Source: Burhinus oedicnemus (lineage: Eukaryota > Chordata > Aves > Charadriiformes > Burhinidae). Taken from it: a stretch of DNA of 64,000 bases. Location: positions 2,230,441 through 2,294,440 of the forward strand of contig VFFE01007601.1 of assembly GCA_008921705.1 (NCBI GenBank), written 5' to 3'. A model generated the notes under the pieces. The model made no database searches and was not told the origin of the DNA. It saw only the letters and a program-made list of their open reading frames with translations. This document shows positions 1 through 12,029 of the stretch, piece by piece; position 1 is the first letter of the stretch, and each line of letters starts with the position of its first letter. The position numbers and the translations under genes are program-made.

Positions 1-522
1 TTTCTTGCTAATCAGTCTGGAGTGGTTTCTAAACACTGAAACACAGAACAGTAAAGGAAATTTATAGCTGCATCTCTTTCTTGGCCTTTCCCCAACCCTT
101 ACTACTCATCATTCATGGCTTTAAAATGGTGAAAGAAAGGGAGAGTTGTAATGGAAAACAAAATCGAACCAAAGCAAACCTCTTAAAAACAAACTCACAT
201 CCAAGAGCTCACTTTTGCCCTCCAAATCAGGAAAATTCACACCTTATTGCCATCAGTGGGGATTCCAGACAAGGCATATCCAAACGGGAACAAAGTTATT
301 TGAATAAAAAATTCAGCCATCCTCCTTCCTCTGCCTTCCTCTGTTGGCTGCCAGAACTGGCACACAGAAAGAGACCTCTTTGGCCTCGTAATGTTTGAAG
401 TGAAACTTTTTGGGGAATACTGAAAGTCACTCACAGTCCCAGGGGAATAGTGATCCATTTTTTTTACCCTCCCTTCTTTGTAGTTTGCTTTCCCCTGTAT
501 ACTTTTTTTTTTCTTACTGCAG

Positions 523-617
523 CTTTTCTGATCACAGTATCACAGTGACTTTATCACTGTCACCTCCTCGTTGTGAACCAGCCCATCCCTTGGAGGCAGA
601 GAGCCATTGTGGAGGTG
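523..617 (+). other. Candidate internal exon (unassigned)
   Basis: A long T-rich tract ending in TTACTGCAG (521-522 is the acceptor AG) is followed 95 bases later by the near-perfect donor GTAAGT at 618-623. One of the three forward frames is open across the whole interval (FSDHSITVTL at its start, then a Ser/Pro/Cys-rich stretch); the other two have stops. The predicted peptide matches no family I recognise. It could be a coding or lncRNA exon, or a chance pairing of splice-like signals, which is common in 64 kb of vertebrate DNA. The splice motifs are seen directly; exon status is inference. Confidence 0.25.
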
Positions 618-623
618 GTAAGT

Positions 624-3600
624 AATTTGTTTTGTTCAATGGATTTCTTGTTATGCATGCATGCAAAGCCCCTTTTATCTCACATTTAAATTTGTGTTTT
701 CTCTCTTATGATTGGTTTTGTGACATCAAAAAGCTTTCAGCATCTTCAAAAATCAAGAAGAACAAACTCTTAGAAAAATAAAATAAAAATAAAAAGAAAT
801 CCTTCCTAATACACCCAGTATTTCAGTACAGCTTTAGAAACGAACAGATTCACATGGGATACTGGCTACTAACGACTATGGAAATAAGCCCGATTTTTTG
901 ATCTCTAGGCCCAAACATTATTCATATTTTTTTCCTTAGCCTCAAACAATGTCTTCAGATAGCCCAGGTAAAAGCAAGCCAGAAACAAAACAACATCATA
1001 GAGGAATTGCTTTATGCAGATACTTTCAGCTACGCTACACAACTCGCATTGTCTTTGAACCCAGTGTGATGAGAGAATGATTTGAGACTCCAGGGACGAC
1101 TCCTGGATATGTTTTTACTTCAGCATATTGTAGTGAGACAGAAGTCTTTGGCTTAAGAAATGTGTTCAGCAATCTTCTGCGGTTGGGGGGGGGGGAGTTA
1201 TTATTGTTTCTATCGCTCTAGAAACACTCTGGACAGCACTGAGAGCTGAGGTCAAGGAGCAGATATGCTGCACTTATGAGGTTATGCAGACTCTCTTTAA
1301 CCTTTAAGAAAATGGTTTGTCCATGCTTAGTGGGAGGTTGAGAGCAGGAGTGGGAAAGTCTGATCCAAACCCTCCTCCTCAAAATCCGAAGTGGCTATAA
1401 TTGTTAGGCTGTTTTTCAGGAAAGGAGCCACATATATCCTTTGATTTTCAGTCACCTGCTTACTTTTCTAAGAATGCTTTTATCAATTAAGTTTGGGGAA
1501 CTGGTTAGCATTTGCCTAAGTATCTACAATGAACTGAAATACTGAACCTCGGTATAAGTTAACTGTACACAGCCCACGTACTCGGACATGCAGTACCCAG
1601 ATTTTTAGATTCAAATAACTTGAGGAGAAAGGCACTTGAAACACAGTCTATAAAATGGCTGTCAGAGGTTGTCTGAGAAATTGCATCATAAATTGTTTGG
1701 GACATCCATTTATCCACAATTCTATCTTGCTTCTGTAAAATTCAGGTTTATCCTAGAAGAAACTGAATGGCAAAGAAATTTTTTAAATATTGATCTTCTA
1801 TGACATTTCCCATTCAATATTCATTATTTGATAAAGAGGTGTGGACCACAGGGCAAGGGATCTTCTCCGAAGCAGCAAGGCATTGCAACCAACAGAGGCC
1901 ATGCTGCCTCCCAGGCATCCTGGCTCTCCAAGTCATGGTGAATGAGCCATGCTGGCTGACACGTCTGCTTTTACCAAAATGCTCTTTAGTGTAGAAAAAC
2001 CAGAACCTTGTCCTGCTTAAAATTTACAGTTATGAAGCTGGAGTCACTTTATTGACCAAAACGTAACCCTTAGCAAAAAATGGGCAGGTCAAATTTAAAC
2101 ATGACCATGATCTTACATCTGACACTGTAGGACAGACCTGGCATACAGCGACTGCTACCCTGAACTTCCAATAAAATCTTTTGTCCTAGATTTTTCCTGG
2201 GACAGTGGATTTTCCTGGCTCCAAGTCAGAAACTATTGCAATCCCAGAGCTGTGGCAGGAGGGGGATACCCAGGTTCACAGCTGCTCGTGTGACCCACCC
2301 ACACACATAGGGGACACATCTCCCACCATTTGGCCCAACGCATGCATGCATTGGGGCTCAAAAAATGCAAGAGAAACACCACACAGTCCAAACCAGAGGT
2401 GTGACCTCAATTATGTGCTGTCCGCCAGCCACCCCTCCTTTTTTAAATTGCTCACTGTATCCAAGGCAGCCGCAGAAAAGGGAAATCATTGCAATAAACA
2501 AAAACATTATTGAGAGTGAATTCCACTGCAAGGATACTTGCAGGACATGTTAAGGTGACACGTAGGTTTTGTTATCCCAGCTAACTAGCTCGTGACTGCT
2601 GTTGGGACCGTGGACCCAGAGCCATAGGGATATTTAGGTGCCTAATTCTGGTGAAGGTGTCCCTTTCCACCTGGCCGATGAAATCAGTTCTTCCCTTCTC
2701 ACCTCCTTTGTGAATGTGGACCAAAGATATTAATCATCCTGAGAAAGGGATTTTGGGTACTGTGGGAAGCTTTCCGCTGCCTTGAATGGGAGCATGATTG
2801 AGCCCTCATTGCCTGATTAAAAAGGTAATTTGAGGCCATTAGTAGCAAAGGGAAGAGGAAGGAGGTCTTCTAGCAGGGCGTGAAACCTTGCCCCTCCGGC
2901 CCCACGCTCACTGCTGGCCTTGCATTTTAGGGGCTTTTCATTCTGGCAAATATGTTTTATGAAACTGATGTACACTTAGCTAGAACAATCCCACACTGGG
3001 ATCTAATTTCAGACCTACAAAGGTTGATTTATCCTTTTTCAGGCTATGTACTCATTTGAACTAAAATTACCCTGCTGCCAGCCTCCTTGATAGCAATTAC
3101 ATCTAAAGAGAGAGAACCACTGAACTTCATGTATTGGTAATGGTCTTTCCGTCTATATTTTTCCTTGGGGATAAAGTTGTATGGGAAAATTAGACACATT
3201 AGCCTAGGAAAAATAGTGAACAAAAATACATATTTTATACTTTTAAAAAGTATCCTCATGCTACCAATTAGAGACATTATTTAATACAGGTATTTTAGCA
3301 TTATGGTGCCAGTCTGTATATAAAGCAGAACAAAACCATTTTTGATAGTTATTTAAGGGCATCCTAAATACACTCAAGAATAGTACATTTTAATTTTCAA
3401 TAATGCCAGCAGACTCAAGCATTCAGATTTTAGCATAACCAGCAGGAAAACTGTTTGATGTTTTAATTATGTCCCAGAAAGTGCTGAATGTGTTATAAAA
3501 GAAATCTGAAGAGGGGAGGGGGGAAAAAAAAAAGGTTTTTATTACTGCTCAAGAGGAAGGACGTTTTACAACATAGCATTAAAAATGTAAAATGGAATAA

Positions 3601-3700
3601 AAAAGAACTCGAATAGTCAAAACTTTGTCTGCAACAAAGTAGGCCAGAGGAGCAAAATAATATGTCTGTTAGAAGCAGCCGGCAGTGAGAAGTGGAAGAG
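624..3700. other. Unique sequence, no gene recognised
   Basis: All frames carry frequent stops and I see no recognisable exon, RNA gene or transposon end. The only notable local feature is an 11-base G run at 1185-1195. The short open frames here, all under 105 codons, are within what chance gives. Confidence 0.55.
1185..1195 (+). repeat. Poly(G) run, 11 bases
   Basis: Eleven consecutive G residues lie in otherwise mixed sequence. Such a run is prone to length polymorphism and sequencing error. A single run cannot form a four-tract intramolecular quadruplex. Confidence 0.9.
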
Positions 3701-3704
3701 AGCA

Positions 3705-5840
3705 TTTACATAGAGATAGGGCTGAAGGAAAGGAAAAGCCTTAAAATAACCCCAAAGTCTTTTAAATTATGTTTAAGACTAGCCAGAACCCGGTAACCGT
3801 TCCCAACAAGGTGTCTCGGAGGATTTCCGAGTTCCTGATTAATGTGGTGACCTACTGCTCTCTGATGCAATGCGTTTAAAACCCAGCTGGGTATTCGCAG
3901 CCGGGATGAGGCTGTTGGGACTTCCTGGGGCTCTATCCTGCTGGCACCGGGGTCAGGCTCCGCAGCAAGACTCAGGAAAGGTGTCCCCAAGGGAGGGGAA
4001 AAACGAGAACCTGAATCGTGGGGAATGAACTGAACCAGATGTACAAAGCTCCAGCAATTCAAGCAGCGATAGGAAGTAGCAAGGGAGGGGGGGGAAATTA
4101 CCGAGGTTTAACTCTTCCTTCCCTTAGCAGGTGTAGGAGGAGGATGAGGGGGGACAGCGCAGGCGACTGCCATGTCCCGCGTTGCTGCCCTATGTCCCCA
4201 GTGTGGGGACGGATGCAGGGTGCCGGAGCCACAGTGGGATGGGGCTGGTTGTGGGGGGTTTAGAGCCAAAACCTCTCCTCCGCTCGCCATGCCCGTGCCA
4301 AGCACAGGACACGTTGCCATTCCTCACACACATATGTATACATAATTTCATTCATTCCTGGCACTCTTTTGCCATCCTGCTACTGTGAGCTGCCTTCAGA
4401 AAGTGATGTCTTCAGTTTGGTTCAGATACATAATTTACATTGTGTCGATATATTTGTTTCTCTTAAAGCAGGCTCTCAAAAAACAGTAAACATTCCCAAG
4501 AAATGTTTACTTCAGATTTTTTAAAACATCAATGACAGTAGATTTGTGTATGTATATTTATACTCACATACATATACGATAAATATGAAAGGCAGTCCAT
4601 GATTGTACTCGATATATACATCTCAGTGTCATTGATGCTTTAAAAAAGCCAGCACAAAGCTTTCTGTGGCTGTGGCTTGTTAAAAAAAATAACCCTTTAT
4701 TGATAAAATCATAAATTATGTATCTAAACAAGCAAAACAAAAAAAGCCTGTTTTATTATGTAGTTGATAATGTCAAAATGATGAAAGAATTTGGAGTCAG
4801 ATGTCAATGAAACAGTGTCGTGAATTCTCTTTCAGCAGTACGGTATTTCAAAATGTCCAGTGTCAAGCCTAGGTATTATGATATATGTTTCTTATTTACC
4901 ATTTCAGTTCTTAGAGCTTCTGTGCTTTGTTATTTGATACCCTGACTGTTTGCTTAAACTCTGTATGCAAATACAAAGCTCAAATACAAAGCTGGAGTAT
5001 TAAGATTAAAGAAGAACTAGGATTCCAAGATTAAAAAGTGAGATGAATGTCTCTTGTAAATATGTACTGTTAGTCTGATTTTTAGAGGCTGTTTGGCAAT
5101 GATTTAGAAAAAGAAAAAAAAAAATAAAAAGATCAGCATTGTAAAAGAAATGGCCCAAAATGCTTTAAAGCATGCATAGTAGAAAAACCTTTCTAAAGCT
5201 GTAAAAGAACTGCATAGTCTGATGTCCGCCACAAAAGTTATCGTTAGAGGAGCAGCTAAGCCCAAAATGTTGCCGTTTGAATGCTTTTCCCGTATTGCAC
5301 CCTATTCTCTTATCTCTTTTTTATCTGATTATAGCCTGAACAAGCTACAGGGGGTTTGTATTCCCGGTAACAATTCAGACAGCAGAGGCACGAGGGAGGC
5401 CGATGCTCTTCCCCAAGGCCAGGCAGATGCTCCGTGCCCAGTCGCAGCCTCCCCATCCCTCTCCCAACACAGAGCCGTTTCTCAGGCCACCTGGAGACAC
5501 GGACACCATTAGACTGCAGCTCTCGGGTACCAAAATAGTCCCACAGCATTAGACATCCAGGCTGCTGGCTTCTCCTCCTTACCCTCTCGTCCCTTCTGCA
5601 TCAGAAGTGGAACTTGTTACCAAGATAGCAGCTAGCATTGTTATTTGAGACTGTAAACTTTCACCTTTTTGAATAGGATTTCTGTGTCTGCGAGGCTGGA
5701 AGTCTCAGAGTTCAGGGGAAAAAAAAAAAAACCCAAACTTGCTTGACAAGCAAAGCTTTTGCTTTAAAAAAGAAGAAGGAGAGGGGGAAAAAAAAATGCT
5801 CCAAACTCGCGGGAATAGGTGAAAATGACAGAGGCTAGAG
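3705..5840. other. Unique sequence, partly CpG-retaining, no gene recognised
   Basis: The part from about 3780 to 4260 is richer in GC and CpG than its surroundings, and several short open frames overlap there on both strands, as expected from composition. From about 4300 to 5200 the sequence is AT-rich. A 13-base unit containing AAATACAAAGCT is tandemly duplicated near 4967-4993. I recognise no exon or transposon. Confidence 0.5.
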
Positions 5841-5844
5841 ACAA

Positions 5845-6440
5845 AGATGAGAAGTGATCCTGAAGGCACCAGCGTCGGAGGCTGCTGGGAGAGCGATCGG
5901 CAGCGCTGGGGGCCCCGCTGCTCACCCTGGAGAGGAGGCAATCAAAAACCTGTCAGCTGGCACCGAGTTTGGCAGGAGGCGTCAGCCAGGGAGCTAGGAG
6001 AGGCGGGGGATGTTTTAGATGCAATTGCTTCCTATGGCCTTTTTTTTTGCTTATTTCCATTGTTTGCACTTGCTTCTGGTCATGGCCGGAGAGGAGGCAG
6101 CGTTCCCCCCGCTGCCTGTGGATGGGCTCCTTGGGCTGAGCCCTTATCTGCTGCCTGGGAAGGCAGAAGCGGGCAGGGGTGCAGCCCGGGGGGCTCCTCA
6201 CCTTGCTCCCTAACAAGGCTGAGCATCCCTGGCTGCCATGCATGGGAAGAGCCTACAAATCACCAGTCACTTACAGGCTGTTGCTCAGTTTCTCTTTCTG
6301 TGTTTTTCACCTTTTTTGATTTGTGGACCATGAAGTGTTTTCCAGAGGAGTGGGTCCCTTTTGAAATGCACATTCTTAAAGTGCTGTACAGCATAAATGG
6401 ATTTGTTTTTCTTAACCACCTCTCACAGACACCTTAGAAG
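5845..6440. other. GC-richer island with overlapping open frames, no gene assigned
   Basis: This stretch contains a 196-codon plus-strand frame (5847-6437), a 96-codon minus-strand frame and a second plus-strand frame, all overlapping. The peptides are rich in Gly, Ser, Trp and Pro and show no domain I recognise. CpG sites are present but not dense enough for a typical CpG-island promoter. The most economical reading is that higher GC lowers stop frequency, giving chance open frames. Confidence 0.45.
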
Positions 6441-6499
6441 TAGACCACAGAGCTCCCCAGAGGTTTGCAGACCCCCAGGTTGAAAACTAGCGCTGTAAT

Positions 6500-6620
6500 G
6501 TTAATCCTTTCAGCTGTCCAGTCCGGGAAATGCGATTATTTTGCAACTGAGAGAACAGAGACGAAGAAAGGTGATGCCAAAAATCAGGAATTTTAAAAGT
6601 GCTGCTCTGACCTAGGAGTA
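6500..6620 (-). repeat. Possible MIR-like SINE relic
   Basis: On the plus strand a stretch reading AACTGAGAGAACAGAGACG, followed by GGTGATGCC, resembles the antisense MIR core (a 'gaaactgaggcacagagag' type motif then a 'gtgacttgcc' type motif). The similarity is weak and comes from memory of the family consensus. It could be chance. Confidence 0.25.
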
Positions 6621-7033
6621 CAGTGACCACTGGAAGTGACGGCTGGTTTTCCTACGTGTCTTTCAGATGCTATTGAAATCATTCCCAAAGTGTTCCCCTT
6701 TCATTAGGTGTCTAAATTTGCATCCGTAGGTGCTAAGTGCTCACAAATCCCTCTGAACTCAGAGCTATGCATGGCTGTCCACCACCTATGAAAATCAGAC
6801 CATTTTGATATGTCTCTTTTTAGACAGCCCTTTTTGAAGCAGCGGTCATGCTTGGGCCATGGAAGGAGTCAGTGTCAGGTTTTGGCCAAGATGCTGAGTT
6901 TTTAGAGCTAGTTGCTGTTCATAAACACTAAGAGCATGTCTCCACCTACTCTCCTGGGATTCCTGTCCCTTACAGTGGAGCACACTTTGAACGCACTGAT
7001 TCCTGCAACTACATTCAAATTACATTTGGCATT

Positions 7034-8240
7034 CACAGATTTGTAGATTTTTGAGGCCAGGAGCGCATCCTTTTTTCACCCATTTTCCCCTGCATTCAGC
7101 CCAGTAACTTGCATCTGACTAAAGCATAGCTTTTGTTTGATTAAAGCACATCTGCCAGAAAAGCGTTCAGACCTGATTTGAAGCCATCAGGAGAGAGAGA
7201 ATCCACCTCTTCCCTTGGTGGTTCATTCTAGTGGCTAATCACCCTCAATGTTAAATATTTGTGCCATTCTTGCTAGATTAAAGAGCATTTCAGTACGTGG
7301 CATTCCTATGAGATAATGCTTGCAATGAAGTAACCTTTTAATCTTCTTTTTGATAAATTAAACAGTGTGAGATCTTTAGGTTTCTCACTGTCAAACATTA
7401 TCTACAGTCAGTAAATCATTTCTGTGGTTCTTTTCTGAGCCTTCTCCAATTTTGTAATGCCCTTTTTTAACATGACAACTGGATCCCATAGTCTAGCGTA
7501 TGCTCGCCTGGGGTGTATTCTCTGGCTTGGTTATTCTCTTCTTTGCTCTGAGGGTGAGAAACATCCCACCTCAGTTTAGCCAAACTAGAAGTTTTAGCAT
7601 TTAGAAGTTAGCCGTCTGATTTCAGCCTCCCTCCATAGTCAGTGGAGATAGATGGACACTTCTGAAGGTCGTGCTTTCCCATTTATGTAATTTTGCTTCA
7701 GGCTGTGTAAGAACACCTTTTCGAATTCTTCCCACCTTGCCAAGACCCTCAGTGTGTTGCGAGTGACACCCCCACATCAGCAGCACCCTCTTTTGTCCTT
7801 CTGTCAGGCTCTCTGTTCTCCCATACCTGCAATCAGCAAAGACTTTGAGAGAGCCGGTCAGAAACATTTTCAATGAGAAGAAATTTTCCAAAAACAATTT
7901 GCGAAGATGTTCTGATGTGGATATAATTTTTGCTGAGACTAATTCATATGCATGAGGCTATTGATGTTTACTAACTGAATCCACTGAAGAAAACATCAGC
8001 TAGTTGCAGACCAGTACTACTCATTGCTAAATTTCATTAAGGAAAAATCCCATTCAGTGATGACTCTCTGTTGACAATTGTCTTTTGGAGATCTGCCAAG
8101 TAGCCAACTCTTCACCCCTTCATCCTGTGCCTTATCAGTATTACAAATACCAATTTTTCCGTCGAAATAGTATGCGAATTAAACTTAACAGCAATTCCAT
8201 AATTATCTTGCTTAAGAAATTCATTATAAAGTACCTCTAA
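7034..8240 (-). mobile_element. Ancient CR1-type LINE (reverse transcriptase region to 3' end), decayed
   Basis: Read on the minus strand, this is a heavily mutated CR1 of the old amniote (turtle/crocodile/bird) type. The 3' terminus lies near 7034-7060, where the plus strand reads AGATTTGTAGATTTTTGAGG. From 7130 to 7460 the plus strand follows the antisense of the family's C-terminal coding region, for example CACCTCTTCCCTTGGTGGTT and CTTTTCTGAGCCTTCTCCAA. Near 8055-8130 the minus strand translates to pieces such as SWLLGRSP and TEWDF. These correspond to the 'sWL..R.q.V...S.W' segment that precedes the SGVPQGS motif of CR1 reverse transcriptase, but with frameshifts. The middle (about 7560-8030) is too diverged, or too rearranged, to align by eye. 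The element is 5'-truncated and non-functional. Family and orientation are firm; the ends are approximate. Confidence 0.8.
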
Positions 8241-8720
8241 TCTTCATTTGCATTTTTCTGTCTTCTTTTCTTATTCCTTTCAATTTATTTTTGATTAATT
8301 GGCTCTTTTGAGCCAACTACATACGTTACTTGCTTGGACTCTCCTGTTTGTACCATTTGTACAGCTTTAGGTGTCTAGTGACCACCGTCTTTCATGGCTC
8401 TAGCTAATTAACTCCTGGCAGTCAGGAATGACATACTGGATCTGTACCTTTCTCATTACAGGAATTATCCTCTACACTTCTTTTTCTTCCTCTCTGTCTT
8501 CGTTGAGAAATCCAAGTAATGCTTTATTTACCAGCTGCATGAGACCTCCAGCATATGCCTCCCAAACTGAGGACCCCCTAACAGTGCAGTTCTTCCCCTT
8601 GATGTGTTCCAGACAGGTCTTAAGGAGTAACACATCTTGTTTTCTGGTTTGATTTAGTGGTCTACAAAGTCTCCTACCACTACCACCTCCTGAGCTTTCT
8701 GAGTCAGCTTGGTGATCGAA
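8241..8720 (-). mobile_element. Possible further old interspersed repeat next to the CR1 fossil
   Basis: The stretch continues without clear unique character. It contains phrases I associate with old turtle/bird interspersed repeats, such as GGTCTACAAAGTCTCCTACC and GGCTCTTTTGAGCCA. It may be the 5' part of the same CR1 or a separate element. The assignment rests on memory of repeat phrasing and is weak. Confidence 0.3.
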
Positions 8721-9100
8721 GAGGCAGTCGAAGTCCTGGGGTTCACTCTAGGCTTTCAATAGCTAGAAAACCAGATAATGGCGCTTTTAATGTTCACACC
8801 TCACCTCTTTTACCCTGTCTGTTGTTCCTGAACAGGATAAGATGGCTTCAGGAAATGGCACAAAGTTAGCAGCATGAAGTGGATGATGATGTAGTGTCAT
8901 TTCCAGAAAGTCTTCTGGTACTGGTATCTCGTGAAGCATCTTGACAGCGTGATGGCATCCCACAGCTCCTTGTGCATCTTCAGGTAAGTGCGCAGTGTAC
9001 CCACAGGGCAGCCAAATCATAGGATCAGAGGAGTTAAAGACAGGCAAGATCTGTCAGATCAGAGAGCACATGCCCCTGCCAGTGAGTGCTGTCGTCCCTG

Positions 9101-9166
9101 ATACAGCACGTGTCAGATCTCAAACAGATACTACTACTGATCTCAGCCAAAAGGCCAAAGGGAGTT
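9101..9166 (-). pseudogene. Truncated U2 snRNA pseudogene
   Basis: The minus strand reads GGCCTTTTGGCT, then GAGATCAG, then TAGTATCTGTT, which is the 5' part of spliceosomal U2 snRNA (5' stem-loop I and the branch-point-recognition region). About a dozen bases are missing after TATCTGTT. The match then resumes as ATCTGACACG against the U2 ATCTGATACG segment. The first bases of U2 are degraded, and nothing resembling the Sm site or the 3' stem-loops follows, so the copy cannot make a working snRNA. No U2-type upstream promoter elements are apparent. Truncated U2 copies of this kind are known in vertebrates as LINE-mobilised retropseudogenes. The identity is clear from the two exact blocks; the boundaries could be off by about 10-15 bases. 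Confidence 0.8.
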
Positions 9167-9169
9167 GGA

Positions 9170-11970
9170 TGTATTTTTTTGTATCTGAAACCTAATATTC
9201 ACAACTGTTCAGAAAGACCTTCTGTTATGTGCTGATGGACGGAAAGCTGAGTCCAACACTTAAGTCTGGTTGTTGTTCTGCCCTGACTGGTGGTGAGTCT
9301 GGGTTTGCTCCCAAAGGGGAGAAAATGTCTCAAAACAGCCTCCTTTGTCCACCTTTCCCCCAGAGTGAGTTATGTTGGACATTAATATAAAGTGAGCCGT
9401 GTTTCCTCATCCAGAAAGGTGTTTTTTTCTGAGACAGCCTTTAGACAGTGCAGGGAGAAATGGAGCCCCAACAAGAACTAGAGGAAAGAACACAATATCA
9501 CCATGGACTGTGAAACCTGTGACACAAAAGTCACACTGGTCAAAGCCAAGTAAATTAATAGCTTTGAGGCAAAAAAAACCCCAAACCCTAAAACATGTTG
9601 TTGGTTGTTTTTTTTTTTTTAAGATGCAAACAATGTAGAAATTTGGCATCTCCTGTGCTGGTGCCTGAGACACAGTAAGGGAATGGGAAGGCAGTCATGA
9701 TGATGAGGACAAGCCTCTGAGGGAACAGGATTTGGACCAAGCTAAACAGAAGAAGGGACAGGAAGGATGAGAAGTGGGAAGGCTTAGGGGGTGTGAGAAG
9801 AGCAGAAGAGACCGTGCGCAGGGCTGTGGCCCAGAGGCGGGAGCTGGGAGGAGTGGGTAACTGCCAGGGAAACAGGAGTAAGAGCCAAGGAGAGTGGGTA
9901 TGGATACAACCAGAGAAAGCATTTGAGAAAGGTTGGTGAGGAAGGATCAGGAGAAAAGCAGATATGTATGTGTGTACTGAGCAGATGGGAGCAGAGCAGA
10001 AGGGCTGGAAGGGTGAAGGTAAGTAGGGGGACTGGAAAGTCACGTCTGTGTGAGCTAAGTCACAGCTCCATAACCCTCCCACTACACCCTGTTTGGTGAC
10101 CCTCCTACTACACCCTCTTCCTCCACAAGGCCACATTGCAGGTGATGGCCAAAAGCCCATTTGCCTGGGCTGGGGCTGGCTGGAGCTGAGGCTGCACTGG
10201 CTGCTTGGGCTCTGGCATCTCCAACCTGCTGAGCTTTGGGGTCAGCAGCCTGCCAGCCATGCAGCAGAACTGTTGTTGTGTTATTCTAATACAGCAGGAA
10301 GTATGCATTCAACTCCAGAATCAGCATAGCAACGCAGACTTGAAAGTCACATTCAGCTTGTTTCCTCTCTATGCAACTTTTTGTGACATGAGTTTAACCC
10401 AGCGGGATGTTTGCAGCTGGTGATTTTTACTCTCTTTTCCTGGGATTCATTTAGAACCTACTTGTGCCTGCTTAGCAGGTCCTTATGTCCCACTGAATTG
10501 GCAAAACTTCAGATGAGACAGGTCTCCTGGAGAGCAAAGTCAACTTAACATGTCTACAGAAGAGCCTTAGGAAGTTTGGGCAATTCAGTTGTGGGCCAGA
10601 AGAAATACTTTGTGACAATGGGTACCAGTCAGAGAGCTGGACGTCTCTGTCCCAGCTTGCAGGGCAGTTGCTATGATCCATTAGGAGAGCACCATACCTC
10701 AGGATGTTTTGCAAGGAGCAGTTTTGAGGAACTAGCAAGTCAGAAAAAATGGTAAAAAACCCAGGGCTTAAGGTACATAACAGTTAAGAGTGTCCCTCTG
10801 ATTTTTATGGGGGATGTTTGGAAGCCCTTCTCCTCCAGCCTGAAGTACATTGAGCCGAGTAACCCATGGCAATCTACTGAAATTATGGAGGTGCAAGCGG
10901 CCTTCTCTATACTTGTGCTAGGCCTGATTGTTTCTCCCTCTTGCCCTATATTATTTGCTGTACAAATGCATTAGCATTGCTTTTTCTTGATGCAGTCTAT
11001 CACTTGAGCTATTCACATGACATTTTATCCTTTCTTTAGAAGACAATCAAAGACCTCTTGACAAAAGGAAAGAGGAGCAAGAACTTGAGATGGCATAATG
11101 CAGCAAAGTGCTTTCTGTACACCTGCATCATATGATTCAGTCTGCCTTTACGCTCAAAATTATGCTGAAAGATTTCTCTTGTTTACGTTTTTTTTGTGTG
11201 CCCCGACCCATTGCTCATTTAACCTTGAGGTTCCCTTCATTCATCCTTCCCCGCACCTCTTCCCTCGTCTACACCTCCAGCAATTATTATTTTCTTTGTT
11301 GGTTGCAGTTTCTATAATTGTATTGCTGGAGTCAACATGCAAGCATTTATTTAGTCTTTTTTCATACCAAGGAGAGTGAGTGCAACAGTCAGGTCAGTGT
11401 AAGTATTTTAGATGAGTTGTCAAACAGAATCCAGTGTCTTATTTTTAGGACATCCTCTTTAGGGTCAGTGATGAAGGACTTCAGGTTAGTTCAGGTTTTT
11501 TTATGTAATAAATGAAAGGACATATTTGAGGGAAAAAGTGCTTAAAAATCAAAGGTATGATGGGAATGACGGTGCAGCGCTGGAGTTCCAGACAGGTCTG
11601 TATGTGATCTTGGTTGAGTCCTGTTGTCCTCTGAGATGGTGCTGGACAGATTCCCTATGGGATGCGGAGGGAGACAGGAGTTATTGCCTTCCTATGAAAA
11701 GGCAGGTCTTACAGCTCCCGCAGGGCCAGTGGAAATCATGCTGTGTTATTGACACCTACCTCCTTAGGATGTTCCTGTTACAGAGCTTGCTTTGGGTTTT
11801 GCTGAGGAACACACTGAGGAAACAGTTGCCATGTTCTAGCCATCTCGTCTCTTTTTCAGACTGTGGTGGGTCCTTCATTTGTTTCCTAGTGTGGCTGGCA
11901 TGTCTGTGGTCACTTTCTGCTTTCTCAAACTTCTCTGTGACAATTTATTTACCATCTTGTGTATAAACTT
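9170..11970. other. Unique sequence with a purine-skewed stretch, no gene recognised
   Basis: From about 9670 to 10030 the plus strand is strongly purine-rich (many GGAA, AGAG and GGGA words). This keeps stops low on the minus strand and explains the 190-codon frame at 9588-10160, whose product is Leu/Pro/Ser/Phe-rich low-complexity sequence. The rest of the interval carries short open frames without recognisable domains. Confidence 0.5.
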
Positions 11971-11976
11971 TAAATC

Positions 11977-12025
11977 TTATGCCTGATCCAAAGCCTGTTG
12001 ACTTTGTTGGGGGTCTGTCCACTGT
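11977..12025. repeat. Fragment of an amniote palindromic repeat
   Basis: The plus strand reads CCTGATCCAAAGCCTGTTGA followed by CTTTGTTGG. This resembles one arm of the widespread amniote palindrome whose arms read roughly 'gatccaaagcccattgaagtcaatgg'. Only one arm is visible, so this is a decayed fragment. Confidence 0.4.
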
Positions 12026-12029
12026 GATG

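Noticed and set aside
5847..6437. 196-codon plus-strand open frame
   Set aside because: It lies in GC-rich sequence with overlapping frames on both strands. No recognisable domain, start context or splice structure.
9588..10160. 190-codon minus-strand open frame
   Set aside because: Low-complexity Leu/Pro/Ser/Phe product caused by a purine-rich plus strand. No domain.
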